From the NCBI RefSeq assembly GCF_003999975.1, contig NZ_RJAC01000022.1, forward strand, positions 1 through 64,000: a stretch of 64,000 bases of DNA, in the 5' to 3' direction. The position numbers were made by a program, and so were the translations under genes. Of this stretch, positions 1-8,294 are shown piece by piece (position 1 is the stretch's first letter; every line of letters starts with the position of its first letter). The stretch is from Actinoplanes solisilvae (GTDB lineage: Bacteria; Actinomycetota; Actinomycetes; Mycobacteriales; Micromonosporaceae). The notes under the pieces were generated by a model, which was not told the DNA's origin, searched no databases, and worked only from the letters and a program-made list of their open reading frames with translations.

Positions 1-107
1 ATAGCGGAGGGGAAACGCCCGGTCTCATTCCGAACCCGGAAGCTAAGCCCTCCAGCGCCGATGGTACTGCACTCGGGAGGGTGTGGGAGAGTAGGACGCC
101 GCCGGAC
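1..107 (+). rRNA. rrf: 5S ribosomal RNA, 3' part
   Basis: Typical bacterial 5S core. The segment with CCGAACCCGGAAGCTAAGC and the 3' segment with GGGAGAGTAGGACGCCGCC are intact. About ten 5' bases are missing because the window starts inside the gene. The 3' end is placed at GCCGGAC by analogy with actinobacterial 5S genes and may be off by a few bases. It is the distal gene of an rRNA operon lying to the left. Confidence 0.95.
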
Positions 108-116
108 TCAACGTGA

Positions 117-150
117 CAGTAGGCCCACCCCACACGGGGTGGGCCTACTG
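117..150 (+). terminator. rRNA operon terminator hairpin
   Basis: A perfect 15-bp inverted repeat (arms 117-131 and 136-150) with a four-base ACAC loop lies ten bases after the 5S gene. The T-run after it is weak (CTGTTTCC), as is usual in high-GC actinomycetes. Confidence 0.9.
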
Positions 151-190
151 CTGTTTCCGGGCCGGAAACGGGGCGGCTCTACTGGCCTTG

Positions 191-282
191 GGCTGATATC
201 GCGGCGGGCGTGGGGCTGATGTCGCGGCGGGCGTGGGGCTGATGTCGCGTCGGGCGTGAGGCTGATGTCGCGGCGGGCTTTG
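191..282. repeat. Four tandem copies of a 23-bp unit
   Basis: Units start at 191, 214, 237 and 260, each close to GGCTGATGTCGCGGCGGGCG plus three bases, differing at one to three positions. A decayed fifth copy follows to about 300. The array fills the gap between the rRNA terminator and the kinase remnant. No gene or promoter is evident in it. Confidence 0.85.
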
Positions 283-307
283 GGGTCGTATCGCGGCGAT
301 CCCAGTG

Positions 308-1125
308 CTATTTGGGCAGCGTGAGGCAGACCGTTGTTCCGCCGCCCGGCGTCTCTTCGAGCGCGATTTTCCCGTGATGACGGTCGAGAATCCGCAGGCA
401 CGTGGACAGGCCGATTCCGTAGCCCTTCTGCTGCTTCGGGTCGACCTGGGCGAACATGTCGAACACCCGCCGGCGCTGATCGGGCGGGATGCCGATGCCG
501 TTGTCGCCCAGCCGAACCACCCAGGCGTCCGGGTGGGCTTCGGCGCTCACGGTGGTGTGGCACGGCCGTGCCGGATGGCGGTACTTCATCGCGTTGTCGA
601 TAAGGTTCTGCAGGAGTTGGCGCAGCAGCACCGGATCCCCGAGTACGGTCGGCAGGTCGTCGGTCGCCGTGATCTGGGCGCCGCTGCTTCCGTCGCCGTG
701 CGCAGGTCGGCGAGCACGTCGAGCAGCACGTTGTTCAACGGAACCGGCTCGGCCTGGTACGGCGTCTGGCCGGCACGGGCGTACCTGAGCAATGCGTCCA
801 CCAGCTTCTGCATCCGCTCGACCGAGCGGATCGCGCCCGTCAGCCACTTCCCGGCCCGCTCGTCCATCACCGGCGCGTATTCGCTGAGCAGCAGGTCGAG
901 GAAGCCGTGGGCCGCCGCCATCGGACGCACCAGGTCGTGGCTGACCGCGCCGGCGAACTGTTCCAGTTCCTCGTTCGAACGGCGCAGTTCGACCAGCGCC
1001 GCGGACAGTTTCTCGCCGCGGGCCACGATCTCGGCGCTGGCTCGTTCGATCTCGCGGCGGTAGGCCCGATCGGCGGTCACGTCTCGCGGGCGTGGCCGTA
1101 CCGAAAACGCGAGGCGAAAGGGCAC
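308..1125 (-). pseudogene. Sensor histidine kinase remnant, truncated and frameshifted
   Basis: Two halves of one kinase lie in different minus-strand frames. The first (1125 to about 680) has a dimerisation/phosphoacceptor helix with the H-box 'AVSHDLVRPM' after 'EELEQFAG'. The second (about 690 to 308) has the ATPase domain: N-box 'LLQNLIDNAMKY', G1 'GDNGIGIPP', F-box 'FDMFAQV' and G2 'GYGIGLSTC'. The frame changes near 675-690, consistent with a one-base indel. The start is also abnormal: GTG at 1125 has no ribosome binding site, and the first residues ('RDVTADRAYRREIE') read like the end of a PAS/PAC linker, so a sensor domain has been lost. A sequencing error could explain the frameshift but not the missing N-terminus. 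Same general class as the hybrid kinase at 62458. Confidence 0.8.
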
Positions 1126-1165
1126 CCCGCCGGAGGAATTCGGCGGAAACGGGGACGAGCGCCGC

Positions 1166-2107
1166 TCAGTTGCCCTCCGCGCGTCCCAGGCGCCAGTAGC
1201 CCATGAATGCGACCAGGCGGCGGTCGACGCCCCGCTCGGAGACCAGGTGACGACGCAGGGTCTTGATCACCGCGGCCTCGCCGGCCAGCCACGCGTAGAA
1301 GTTGCTCGCGTCGGTGACCTGCTCGGGCACCTCCCACAGGATGTCGTGGTCGACGTCGACATCCTCGAGCTCGACGACCGGGCCGGGCTGGCCGTCCCCT
1401 TCGTCGCCGTCGTCGCCCAGGATTCGGCGGGCGGCGGCGCGTACGGCGGGAACCAGCTTTGCGCCGTGGGCGGCGTCGTCGCGGGCCAGCCAGGTGACCC
1501 GCACGCCTGCGGGGGCGATCAGCTCCTGGGCGTCGGCGGCCGACGGCACCTCGAGCAGGGCCTCGCCTCGCGCGTCGGCGGGCAGCCCGGCCAGGATCTG
1601 GGTGATGGCCGGGACGGCGGTCTCGTCGCCGCCCAGCAGCAGGCATTCGATGTGCGCCGGCGGGTGGAAGTCGATGCCGCCGTGCACCCCGGCGAAGTCG
1701 GCGTTCGGGCCCAGCAGGTAGGCCCGGGCGCCCGGCGCGGCCTCGGCGGCGAAGCGCGAGGCGGGGCCGTTCACCCCGTGCAGCACCATGTCGACGTCGA
1801 CCTCGCGCAGCTCGGGGCGCACCGCACGCACCGTGTACGTACGGATCGGGTTGCGCTGATCCTCGGGCAGCTCGCGCCACCGGGCATACCAGTCCTCGCC
1901 GGTCGGCACGTGGGCCAGGCCCGCGCCGGGCAGCGGGGGGATCAGCTTGATCCGCTGGTCGAAGCCGTTGTCGGCGAAGCGGTCGAGGTCGTCGCCGGTG
2001 AACGTGACCCGTACGAAGTGGGGGCTCAGCCTGCGCACCGCGCGCACCTCGGTGGCGAAGAACCGCCACGGCACCACGGACACGGCCGAATCGACGGTCT
2101 GGGTCAC
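1166..2107 (-). CDS. Siderophore-interacting FAD-dependent ferric reductase
   Basis: A 313-residue cytoplasmic flavoprotein of the SIP/ViuB family, which reduces ferric siderophores to release iron using NAD(P)H. Visible parts: an N-terminal FAD-binding barrel with 'RTYTVRAVRPE' (R-x-Y-[ST] flavin signature, about residues 93-103), the SIP segment 'VDMVLHGVNGPASRFA', 'LLLGGDETAVPAI' at the start of the NAD(P)-binding lobe, and the C-terminal 'FYAWLAGEAAVIKTLRRHL' with 'AFMGYWRLG', a usual ending. The GTG start is preceded by AGGAGG at five-base spacing. A strong IdeR/DtxR box lies 25 bases upstream, so iron repression is expected. No siderophore synthesis or transport genes are adjacent, so it is a stand-alone reductase. 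Confidence 0.93.
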   Translation of the reverse strand: MTQTVDSAVSVVPWRFFATEVRAVRRLSPHFVRVTFTGDDLDRFADNGFDQRIKLIPPLPGAGLAHVPTGEDWYARWRELPEDQRNPIRTYTVRAVRPELREVDVDMVLHGVNGPASRFAAEAAPGARAYLLGPNADFAGVHGGIDFHPPAHIECLLLGGDETAVPAITQILAGLPADARGEALLEVPSAADAQELIAPAGVRVTWLARDDAAHGAKLVPAVRAAARRILGDDGDEGDGQPGPVVELEDVDVDHDILWEVPEQVTDASNFYAWLAGEAAVIKTLRRHLVSERGVDRRLVAFMGYWRLGRAEGN

Positions 2108-2131
2108 GGGGGCCTCCTGAGCAACAACCGA

Positions 2132-2150
2132 CTAGGTATGCCTAACCTAA
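2132..2150 (-). promoter_or_regulatory. IdeR/DtxR iron box
   Basis: On the minus strand the site reads TTAGGTTAGGCATACCTAG, matching the IdeR consensus TTAGGTTAGGCTAACCTAA at 16 of 19 positions. It ends 25 bases before the GTG of the siderophore-interacting protein, where a bound repressor would cover the promoter. Confidence 0.85.
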
Positions 2151-2179
2151 CCTGCCGGTCCCGGAGGTGGCCAGCCGGG

Positions 2180-3817
2180 TCATTTGTCGCCCGGTGGGTC
2201 CTTGGCCTCGGCGGCCGCTTTGGCCTGCACACGGGCCTCGGCCTCGGCCTTGGCGGCGGAGGTGTAAACGCGCGGAGTGGGGATCGCCGCCTTGGCGCTG
2301 ATCGGCCGCGCGGACTGGCCCGCAGGGCGTTCGGTCGCGGACTGGGCCTGCGGGCGCTCGGGGGCGGGCTGGGGGTGTTCCGCGGCGGCGGACCTCGGCT
2401 CTGCGGCGGGTTTCGGTTGTGCCGCCGGGTTCGGCTGTGCCGTCGGCTTCGCATGGTCGGCCGGGCCGTCGAGAGATGCGGACGGCAGCGGCGGAAGCGG
2501 GCGGGGAGCCAGTGAGGGGGACTCGCCGGCCCGGTTGCGCGGGGTCGGGCCGCCGTCGCGCCCGGACACACCGACCAGCACCGCGGCCAGCCGGTCGGGC
2601 GCGACCTGGCCCAATTCGGCCGCGGCCCGCACCGCGTCGGCCCGGGTCGTACGGCTGTGGTCGGCGACCAGCAGCACATGGTCGGCGTGCGCGGCCAGCC
2701 CGACCGCGTCGGCCACGCCCAGCAGCGGAGGCGAGTCGAGCACGACCACGTCGCACTGCTCCCGCAGCTCGTGCAGCAGCCCGGTGAGCTGGTTGCCGGC
2801 GAGCAGGTCGGCGCCGCGCGGGGCGCCCGCGGCCAGCACCCGCAGGTTCACGATCGCCCCGGCGGCCAGCGTCTCGGCCAGCGTGTGCTCGCCGCTCAGC
2901 ACGCTGGTCAGGCCGCGGTCGCGGGACAGGTCGAACATCAGGTGCAGGGCCGGGTGACGTACGTCGGTGTCGACCAGCACGACCCGCCGGCCGGACTGGG
3001 CCAGGGCCACGGCGAGGTTGGCCGCCGTGGTGCTGCGGCCCTCGCCGGTGCGCCCGCCCGCCACCAGCACCGTCGCCGGACAGCGAAGCTGCTGGTCGAG
3101 CCGCGCCCGCAGGAACCGGTAGGCCTCCGCGTCGGCCGAGGCGGGCGAGCGCAGCAGCACCGGCAGCGGCGCGCCCGGACCGCGGGAACGCGGGACTCGC
3201 GGGATGGTGGCCAGGACCCGTACGCCGGTCTGCTGTTCGAAGTGAACGCGGCCGCGCAACCGGTCGCGGCGGCGAGCCAGCCCCAACGCGCTGAGCACCC
3301 CCAGCAGCAGCCCGCCCGCCGCACCGGACAGCAGCGGCACCCACAACGGGAACCGCTGCTCGACCGCCTCGCCGGCCGGGGAGACGAGGGTGGCGGCGAT
3401 GCCGTACTGGCTGGTGATGCTGTTGCGATAGCGCACGTACTCGGAGGCGACGGCCTGCGCGCGCTGCTGGGCGGTGACCGCGCTCGGGCCGGAGTAGGCG
3501 ATGGTGATCGCCGCGCCGCCGGCCGCCTCGACGTCGAGCCCTTCGACGAGGTCGTCCCGTCCGATGCCCAGCTCGGTGGCGGCCGTACGAAGCACCGTGT
3601 CTGATCGCGCGATCTCCCGCTCGGTGCCGGCGTCGGCCGGAACCGGCTCGATGCCCGGCCGCAGTCGGGGCCCGGCGATCGCGGTGGCGGTGGAGCGGTA
3701 GTCGGCCGGCACGAAGCGGTAGGCCGCGTAGACCCCGGCGGTGATCAGCACGGTCACCAGGACGATCCACCAGCCCCACCCACGCAGAAGCCGCGCGGGT
3801 CTGCCGTGGGTCGTCAT
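2180..3817 (-). CDS. Fused Wzz/BY-kinase (capsule-type tyrosine kinase), altered Walker A
   Basis: A 545-residue membrane protein. Residues about 14-36 form a first transmembrane segment, followed by a Wzz-like extracytoplasmic region, a second segment near 165-185, then a cytoplasmic CpsD/BY-kinase ATPase. Walker A' is 'VVLVDTDVRHP' and Walker B 'VVVLDSPPLLG', both canonical. Walker A reads 'GGRTGEGRSTTAANLA': the invariant P-loop lysine is arginine (codon CGC, residue 261). The C-terminal 110 residues are an Ala/Pro/Lys-rich tail with one tyrosine instead of the tyrosine cluster such kinases autophosphorylate. GGGAGG lies ten bases before the ATG. Family members control exopolysaccharide chain length, but no glycosyltransferase or polymerase is nearby. 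Kinase activity is therefore doubtful; a scaffold role is possible. Confidence 0.85.
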   Translation of the reverse strand: MTTHGRPARLLRGWGWWIVLVTVLITAGVYAAYRFVPADYRSTATAIAGPRLRPGIEPVPADAGTEREIARSDTVLRTAATELGIGRDDLVEGLDVEAAGGAAITIAYSGPSAVTAQQRAQAVASEYVRYRNSITSQYGIAATLVSPAGEAVEQRFPLWVPLLSGAAGGLLLGVLSALGLARRRDRLRGRVHFEQQTGVRVLATIPRVPRSRGPGAPLPVLLRSPASADAEAYRFLRARLDQQLRCPATVLVAGGRTGEGRSTTAANLAVALAQSGRRVVLVDTDVRHPALHLMFDLSRDRGLTSVLSGEHTLAETLAAGAIVNLRVLAAGAPRGADLLAGNQLTGLLHELREQCDVVVLDSPPLLGVADAVGLAAHADHVLLVADHSRTTRADAVRAAAELGQVAPDRLAAVLVGVSGRDGGPTPRNRAGESPSLAPRPLPPLPSASLDGPADHAKPTAQPNPAAQPKPAAEPRSAAAEHPQPAPERPQAQSATERPAGQSARPISAKAAIPTPRVYTSAAKAEAEARVQAKAAAEAKDPPGDK

Positions 3818-3883
3818 GTCGGGTCGTCCTCCCGCTATGCCGCTGATCGCAGCCTACGGCCACGACGAGGACGCCCGCTACGG

Positions 3884-5143
3884 TCACCAGGGCCGGGTGA
3901 TCACGCCGTTCAGCTCACCGACGGCGTTGCGGTGCTCGACCGCGAGGATCGTCAGCACCCGTTCGGCCTCGTCGAGGGTGGCGTGCTTGCCGATGCTGGC
4001 GGCGTCGGCGGCACGCGGGGTCTCCAGCCACAACCGGCGGTCCTCCTCCCAGCACATCTGCACGACGCCGGCCTCGCCGGCCGCAGTCAGATGAGCGCTC
4101 GTACGGACCGGGAGTCGCCGCAGCACGTCGAGCATCTCGGGCAGGTCCATGGGGCGCGGGTGCGAGGAGTCGGTGCCGACCTCGACGAGACCGGGTTCGC
4201 CCTCGACGTCGACGGTCTCGCCCCGCAGCAGCCGCAGACCGTCGAACCGTCCGGCCCGGCGGCCGTCGTGGGCGATCAGGGTGTCCCGTTCACGGTGGAC
4301 GGTCACGACCCGTCCGGCCTCCTCGACGCGCACCGAAACACCCGCGGGCAGCCAGGGCAGTTCGAGCCGGGCCAGCAGGGCCGCGGTCATCGGCGGGTCG
4401 AGGCGGTTGCGGCCGGGAGAATAGCGGATCGTCGCGGTGGGACCGGTCGCGTCGCCGGGCGCGGGGAAGGCCGCCATCCGGCCGTGCCGGCGTCGAGCCC
4501 AGCGCAGCGTGACGTGAATGCGCAGGCCGACTGTGCCGTCCCACTGCACGGTGAGGCCTTCGGCGCGAAGAGCCTCGACGATCTCGTGGGCGATCTGCTC
4601 GGCATCCCGCCCGCCGTAGGCGAGCCAGATGTCCAAGCCCTCGGCGGCACTGAGCGCGTCCTGGCCGTGATAGAAGACATAGCCCCGGGACGCGCCATCG
4701 GTCGTCTCGTCCCGGATCTCGGTGACCCCGCAGTTCTGGCAGCACGAGAAGTCCTCCCGCGCGACGATCCCGGCCGCGTCGAGACTGTGGAACGCGGCGG
4801 TGAGCCGGTCGCTGTCGGTCCGCTCCGGCCATCCGGCCTGCTTCTCGAGGTGCGCCGCGAACTCGGCCGCGACGACCTCCCAGGCCAGCGCGGTCAGATC
4901 GACGCCATCGCCCCGCCCGGCCCGATCGCCCTGGCCCTCCCCGGGTGTCTCGTTGCTCGCGTCGCCGGTCTTGCTCGCGTCGCCGGCCTCGCTCTCGAGC
5001 AGTTCGAGCACTTGGGTCACGATCTCCGCGCACGTCGCGCCTCCTCGGGCGACCTCCACCCGTACGGTCGCGGTTGCGCTCTCCCGGAGGTCGTCCTCAG
5101 ACATGGCGCGGACGGTATCAGCAGTCGGCTCTGGACTCGTCAT
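3884..5143 (-). CDS. DUF6891-like protein of unknown function
   Basis: A 419-residue soluble protein without signal peptide or membrane segments. Residues 125-165 hold the feature 'FSCCQNCGVTEI' followed by 'GYVFYHGQDA', a pattern I associate with actinobacterial proteins labelled DUF6891; no biochemical role is known to me. The CCxxC cluster could bind a metal. The N-terminal half has an acidic Gly/Asp-rich linker with a short repeat (GDASKTGDASN). The C-terminal part (about 290-400) resembles small Imm-type domains found in many actinomycete proteins. The ATG at 5143 is taken; an internal ATG at 5104 is also possible. It diverges from the GH3 gene, and the palindromic operator at 5178 lies between them, so it might share control. 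Confidence 0.65.
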   Translation of the reverse strand: MTSPEPTADTVRAMSEDDLRESATATVRVEVARGGATCAEIVTQVLELLESEAGDASKTGDASNETPGEGQGDRAGRGDGVDLTALAWEVVAAEFAAHLEKQAGWPERTDSDRLTAAFHSLDAAGIVAREDFSCCQNCGVTEIRDETTDGASRGYVFYHGQDALSAAEGLDIWLAYGGRDAEQIAHEIVEALRAEGLTVQWDGTVGLRIHVTLRWARRRHGRMAAFPAPGDATGPTATIRYSPGRNRLDPPMTAALLARLELPWLPAGVSVRVEEAGRVVTVHRERDTLIAHDGRRAGRFDGLRLLRGETVDVEGEPGLVEVGTDSSHPRPMDLPEMLDVLRRLPVRTSAHLTAAGEAGVVQMCWEEDRRLWLETPRAADAASIGKHATLDEAERVLTILAVEHRNAVGELNGVITRPW

Positions 5144-5177
5144 TCATCGACATCTATGGTGAGCGGGCCGCCGTTTA

Positions 5178-5191
5178 TCGAAGCGCTTCGA
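5178..5191. promoter_or_regulatory. LacI-type palindromic operator upstream of GH3
   Basis: TCGAAGCGCTTCGA is a perfect 14-bp palindrome with the central GCGC typical of actinobacterial LacI/CebR-type operators. The same core occurs twice before the sugar ABC operon (15662, 15706). It starts 74 bases before the GH3 start codon and 35 bases upstream of the divergent gene. The likely ligand is the LacI protein encoded at 10495 (inference). Confidence 0.8.
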
Positions 5192-5251
5192 CGAAGCCTA
5201 CTGCTCGCGACGAGGGCCGCTGAGCAGGATGTCTGATGAGGAGAACCGCTC

Positions 5252-8170
5252 ATGCGCAGGCGTTTACTGGCGACGCTGGCCGCCGCCGCACTGATCGCCC
5301 CGCTCAATCCCGGCGCGGCCCAGGCCGCCCCTGACTATCCGTTCCGTGATCCGCGGCTGCCGCTGCAGGCTCGCGTCGACGACCTCGTCGGGCGGCTCAC
5401 GCTCGACGAGAAGGTGTCATTGCTGCACCAATATCAGCCGGCGGTGCCGCGGCTGGGTGTCGGATTCTTCAAGACCGGCACTGAGGCGTTGCACGGCGTT
5501 GCCTGGTCGACCGACATCGACAACGGCGGCCAGGTCGTGACGGCCGACGGCACCAGCTTTCCGCAGGCGGTCGGACTGGCCAGCACCTGGGACCCGGCAC
5601 TGATCCGGCGGGTCGGCTCGGTCGTCGGCGACGAAGCACGCGGGTTCCACGCCCGCAACCCGCGCGTGTTCGGGCTCAACCTGTGGGCGCCGGTCGTCAA
5701 CCTGCTGCGCGATCCGCGGTGGGGGCGCAACGAGGAGGGGTATTCCGAGGACCCCTGGCTGACGGGTGCGATCTCCACGGCGTACGGGAAGGGTCTGCAA
5801 GGGGTTGACCCTGACCACCTGAAGACCGCGCCGACGCTGAAGCACTATCTGGCCTACAACAACGAGACGCGGCGGGACGTGACCTCGTCGAACGTGCCGC
5901 CGCGGGTGCTGAACGAATATGACCGGCAGGCGTTCAAGCCCGCGCTGGCGGCCGACGCGGCGACCGGGGTGATGGCGTCCTACAACCTGGTCAACGGACG
6001 GCCGACCACGGTGGACCCCGATCACGCGGGGTTGCTGCGGGAATGGGCGAACTATCCGCTCTTCAACGTGAGTGACGCGTGGGCGCCGGTCAATCTCACC
6101 GGGTCGCAGGCGTACTACCCGACGCAGGCCTCGGCCAACGCGGCGCTGCTCAAGGCGGGACTCGACAGCTTCACGGTCAACGACACCAACCCCGGTCCGA
6201 CGGTCACCGCCGTCAAGGAGGCGCTGGCGCAAGGGCTGCTGACCGTCGCGGACGTGGACAGAGCCGTGGGGCACGCGTTCAGCATCCGGTTCCGGCTCGG
6301 CGAGTTCGATCCGGGCGGGGGCCCGTACGGGAAGATCGGGGCTTCGGTGATCAACGCGCCGGCGCATCAGCGGCTCGCGCGCGAGACGGCCGGCGACGCG
6401 ATGGTGCTGCTCAAGAACGCGAACCGCGCGCTGCCGCTGCGGCCGGGAGGGAAGGTCGCGGTGGTCGGGCCGCTGGCCGACAATCTTTACACCGACTGGT
6501 ACGGAGGAGCGCTGCCCTATCAGGTGACGGCGCGCGACGGCATCGCGTCGCGGGCGTCGTCGGTCGCGTACAGCGCCGGGTCTGATCGGATCGCGCTGAA
6601 GCAGGTGTCGACCGGGCGGTATCTGACAGCGACGGGGACCGGGGACGCCGACGCGGTGACCGTTTCCTCGGCGACCGCCTCCGAGGCTGCGCAGTTCGAT
6701 GTCGTGGACTGGGGGCAGGACGTGCTGACCCTGCGCAACGCGGGGAACGGGCGCTATCTCGGGTCGTTCAACGGGGCTTTCGTGACGCGCGACGAGCAAC
6801 CGAACGGGTGGTTCGTGCAGCAGCAGTTCAAGCTCGAGTCGCAAACCGACGGAAGTGTCGTGCTGCGCTACGCCGGTTACGAGACGGCGGAGAGCTGGTT
6901 CGGGCCCCGGGTCTATGTGACTGTGGGTGCGGACGGCCGGTTGACGCTGGGTTTGCCTCAGGACGCTACGCGGTTCACGCGCGAGGTGCTTCGCAGCGGG
7001 GTCGACGAGGCGGTGGCGGCGGCCGCGTCGTCGGATTCGGCGGTCGTCGTGGTGGGAAGCCAGCCGTTCATCAACGGGCGCGAGGCTCACGACCGTACGT
7101 CAACGGAGTTGGGCTCGGCTCAGGAAGCGCTGGTCAAAGCCGTTCTGGCGGCCAACCCGCGGACGACCGTGGTGCTTCAGACGAGCTATCCGCAGACGAT
7201 CAACTGGTTGCAGGAGCACGTGCCGGCGATCGTGTGGACCACGCACGCGGGGGCGGAAACGGGGAACGCGCTGGCCGACGTGCTCTACGGCGATCGAAAC
7301 CCGGCCGGGCGGCTCACCCAGACGTGGTATCGGTCGGACTCGCAACTGCCGCCGGACCTGCTCGAATACGACATTGTGAAGTCGAAGCAGACCTATCTCT
7401 ACAGCGATGCGGCGCCGCTCTATCCGTTCGGGCACGGGCTGTCGTACACGTCGTTCTCGTACGGGAAACCGGTGATCGGCCGAGGGGCGGTGCGCGTCAC
7501 GGTGACGAACACCGGCGGGCGTGCGGGCGACGAAGTGGTGCAGGTTTACACGCATCAGCGCAGCTCACGGGATGCGACGGCGAACAAGCAGCTGCGAGCG
7601 TTCGAGCGGGTTTCGTTGGCGGCGGGGGAGAGCCGGACGGTCACATTGCCGCTGCCGACCTCCGCGCTCGCGCGGTGGGACCAGACGCGGGGGCGCTGGA
7701 TCGTCGAATCCTCGGACTATGACGTGCTCGTCGGCGCGTCGTCGGAGGACATCCGGGGGCGTGCGGTTCTGAACGTGCGGGGCGAGACGATTCCGGCCCG
7801 TGACCTGCGTTCCGCGACCCGGGCAGAGACGTTCGACGGGTACTCCGGGGTCCGTCTGCTGGACGAGAGCAAGGCGGCGGGAACGGTCGTGGGGGCTACG
7901 GCGGACGGGCAGTGGGTGGCTTACAAGGATGCCTCGTTGCGGTCGGCCGGGGCTTTCACGGGGCGGGTCGCTTCTGTGGGCGGCGGGACCATTCAGGTGC
8001 GCTTGGGGTCGCCGACCGGGCGTCTGATCGGCACGGCTTCCGTGCCGGCCACAGGCGATGTCTACGCGTACGCCACGACGAGCGCGACGCTGACACGGAC
8101 GAGCGGGCGGCAGGACGTCTATCTGGTGTTGGATGCCGGGGTCAGGCTGGCGGAGTTCACGGTGCGGTAG
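5252..8170 (+). CDS. Secreted GH3 beta-glucosidase/beta-xylosidase, multidomain
   Basis: A 972-residue exported glycoside hydrolase. Residues 1-25 are a Sec signal peptide ending AQA. The GH3 (alpha/beta)8 domain follows, with 'FGLNLWAPVVNLLRDPRWGRNEEGYSEDP', 'KHYLAYNNE' and the nucleophile region 'FNVSDAWAP' (Asp275). The second GH3 domain is split by an insert (about 445-570) carrying 'GRYLTATG' and 'GRYLGSFNG', which looks like a fascin/ricin-type beta-trefoil carbohydrate-binding fold. After the insert come 'VVVVGSQPFINGREAHDR', the fibronectin-III-like domain ('YPFGHGLSYTSF') and a C-terminal CBM6-like module from about residue 855. Exo-acting release of glucose or xylose from oligosaccharides outside the cell is expected. 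RBS GAGGAGA precedes the ATG. The palindrome at 5178 points to LacI control. Confidence 0.92.
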   Translation: MRRRLLATLAAAALIAPLNPGAAQAAPDYPFRDPRLPLQARVDDLVGRLTLDEKVSLLHQYQPAVPRLGVGFFKTGTEALHGVAWSTDIDNGGQVVTADGTSFPQAVGLASTWDPALIRRVGSVVGDEARGFHARNPRVFGLNLWAPVVNLLRDPRWGRNEEGYSEDPWLTGAISTAYGKGLQGVDPDHLKTAPTLKHYLAYNNETRRDVTSSNVPPRVLNEYDRQAFKPALAADAATGVMASYNLVNGRPTTVDPDHAGLLREWANYPLFNVSDAWAPVNLTGSQAYYPTQASANAALLKAGLDSFTVNDTNPGPTVTAVKEALAQGLLTVADVDRAVGHAFSIRFRLGEFDPGGGPYGKIGASVINAPAHQRLARETAGDAMVLLKNANRALPLRPGGKVAVVGPLADNLYTDWYGGALPYQVTARDGIASRASSVAYSAGSDRIALKQVSTGRYLTATGTGDADAVTVSSATASEAAQFDVVDWGQDVLTLRNAGNGRYLGSFNGAFVTRDEQPNGWFVQQQFKLESQTDGSVVLRYAGYETAESWFGPRVYVTVGADGRLTLGLPQDATRFTREVLRSGVDEAVAAAASSDSAVVVVGSQPFINGREAHDRTSTELGSAQEALVKAVLAANPRTTVVLQTSYPQTINWLQEHVPAIVWTTHAGAETGNALADVLYGDRNPAGRLTQTWYRSDSQLPPDLLEYDIVKSKQTYLYSDAAPLYPFGHGLSYTSFSYGKPVIGRGAVRVTVTNTGGRAGDEVVQVYTHQRSSRDATANKQLRAFERVSLAAGESRTVTLPLPTSALARWDQTRGRWIVESSDYDVLVGASSEDIRGRAVLNVRGETIPARDLRSATRAETFDGYSGVRLLDESKAAGTVVGATADGQWVAYKDASLRSAGAFTGRVASVGGGTIQVRLGSPTGRLIGTASVPATGDVYAYATTSATLTRTSGRQDVYLVLDAGVRLAEFTVR

Positions 8171-8294
8171 GGCTGGTGGTGGACCGGACGGTCATGCGGC
8201 GGCCGTTCCGGTTCACCGGCTCCGCACGCCGGGGACGACAACGGCCCGCTTCCCGCCCGCCTTCGTCGAGCTGGCGGCGGCGCCCATCGGGATC

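Noticed and set aside
305..1063. Long plus-strand frame opposite the kinase remnant
   Set aside because: Antisense shadow with no domain; the minus strand shows clear kinase motifs.
1247..2515. 422-codon plus-strand frame
   Set aside because: Runs opposite the siderophore-interacting protein and BY-kinase; residue pattern is a high-GC antisense artefact.
8180..8225. Imperfect hairpin after the GH3 stop as terminator
   Set aside because: Arms pair only partly and no U-run follows; support too weak to list.
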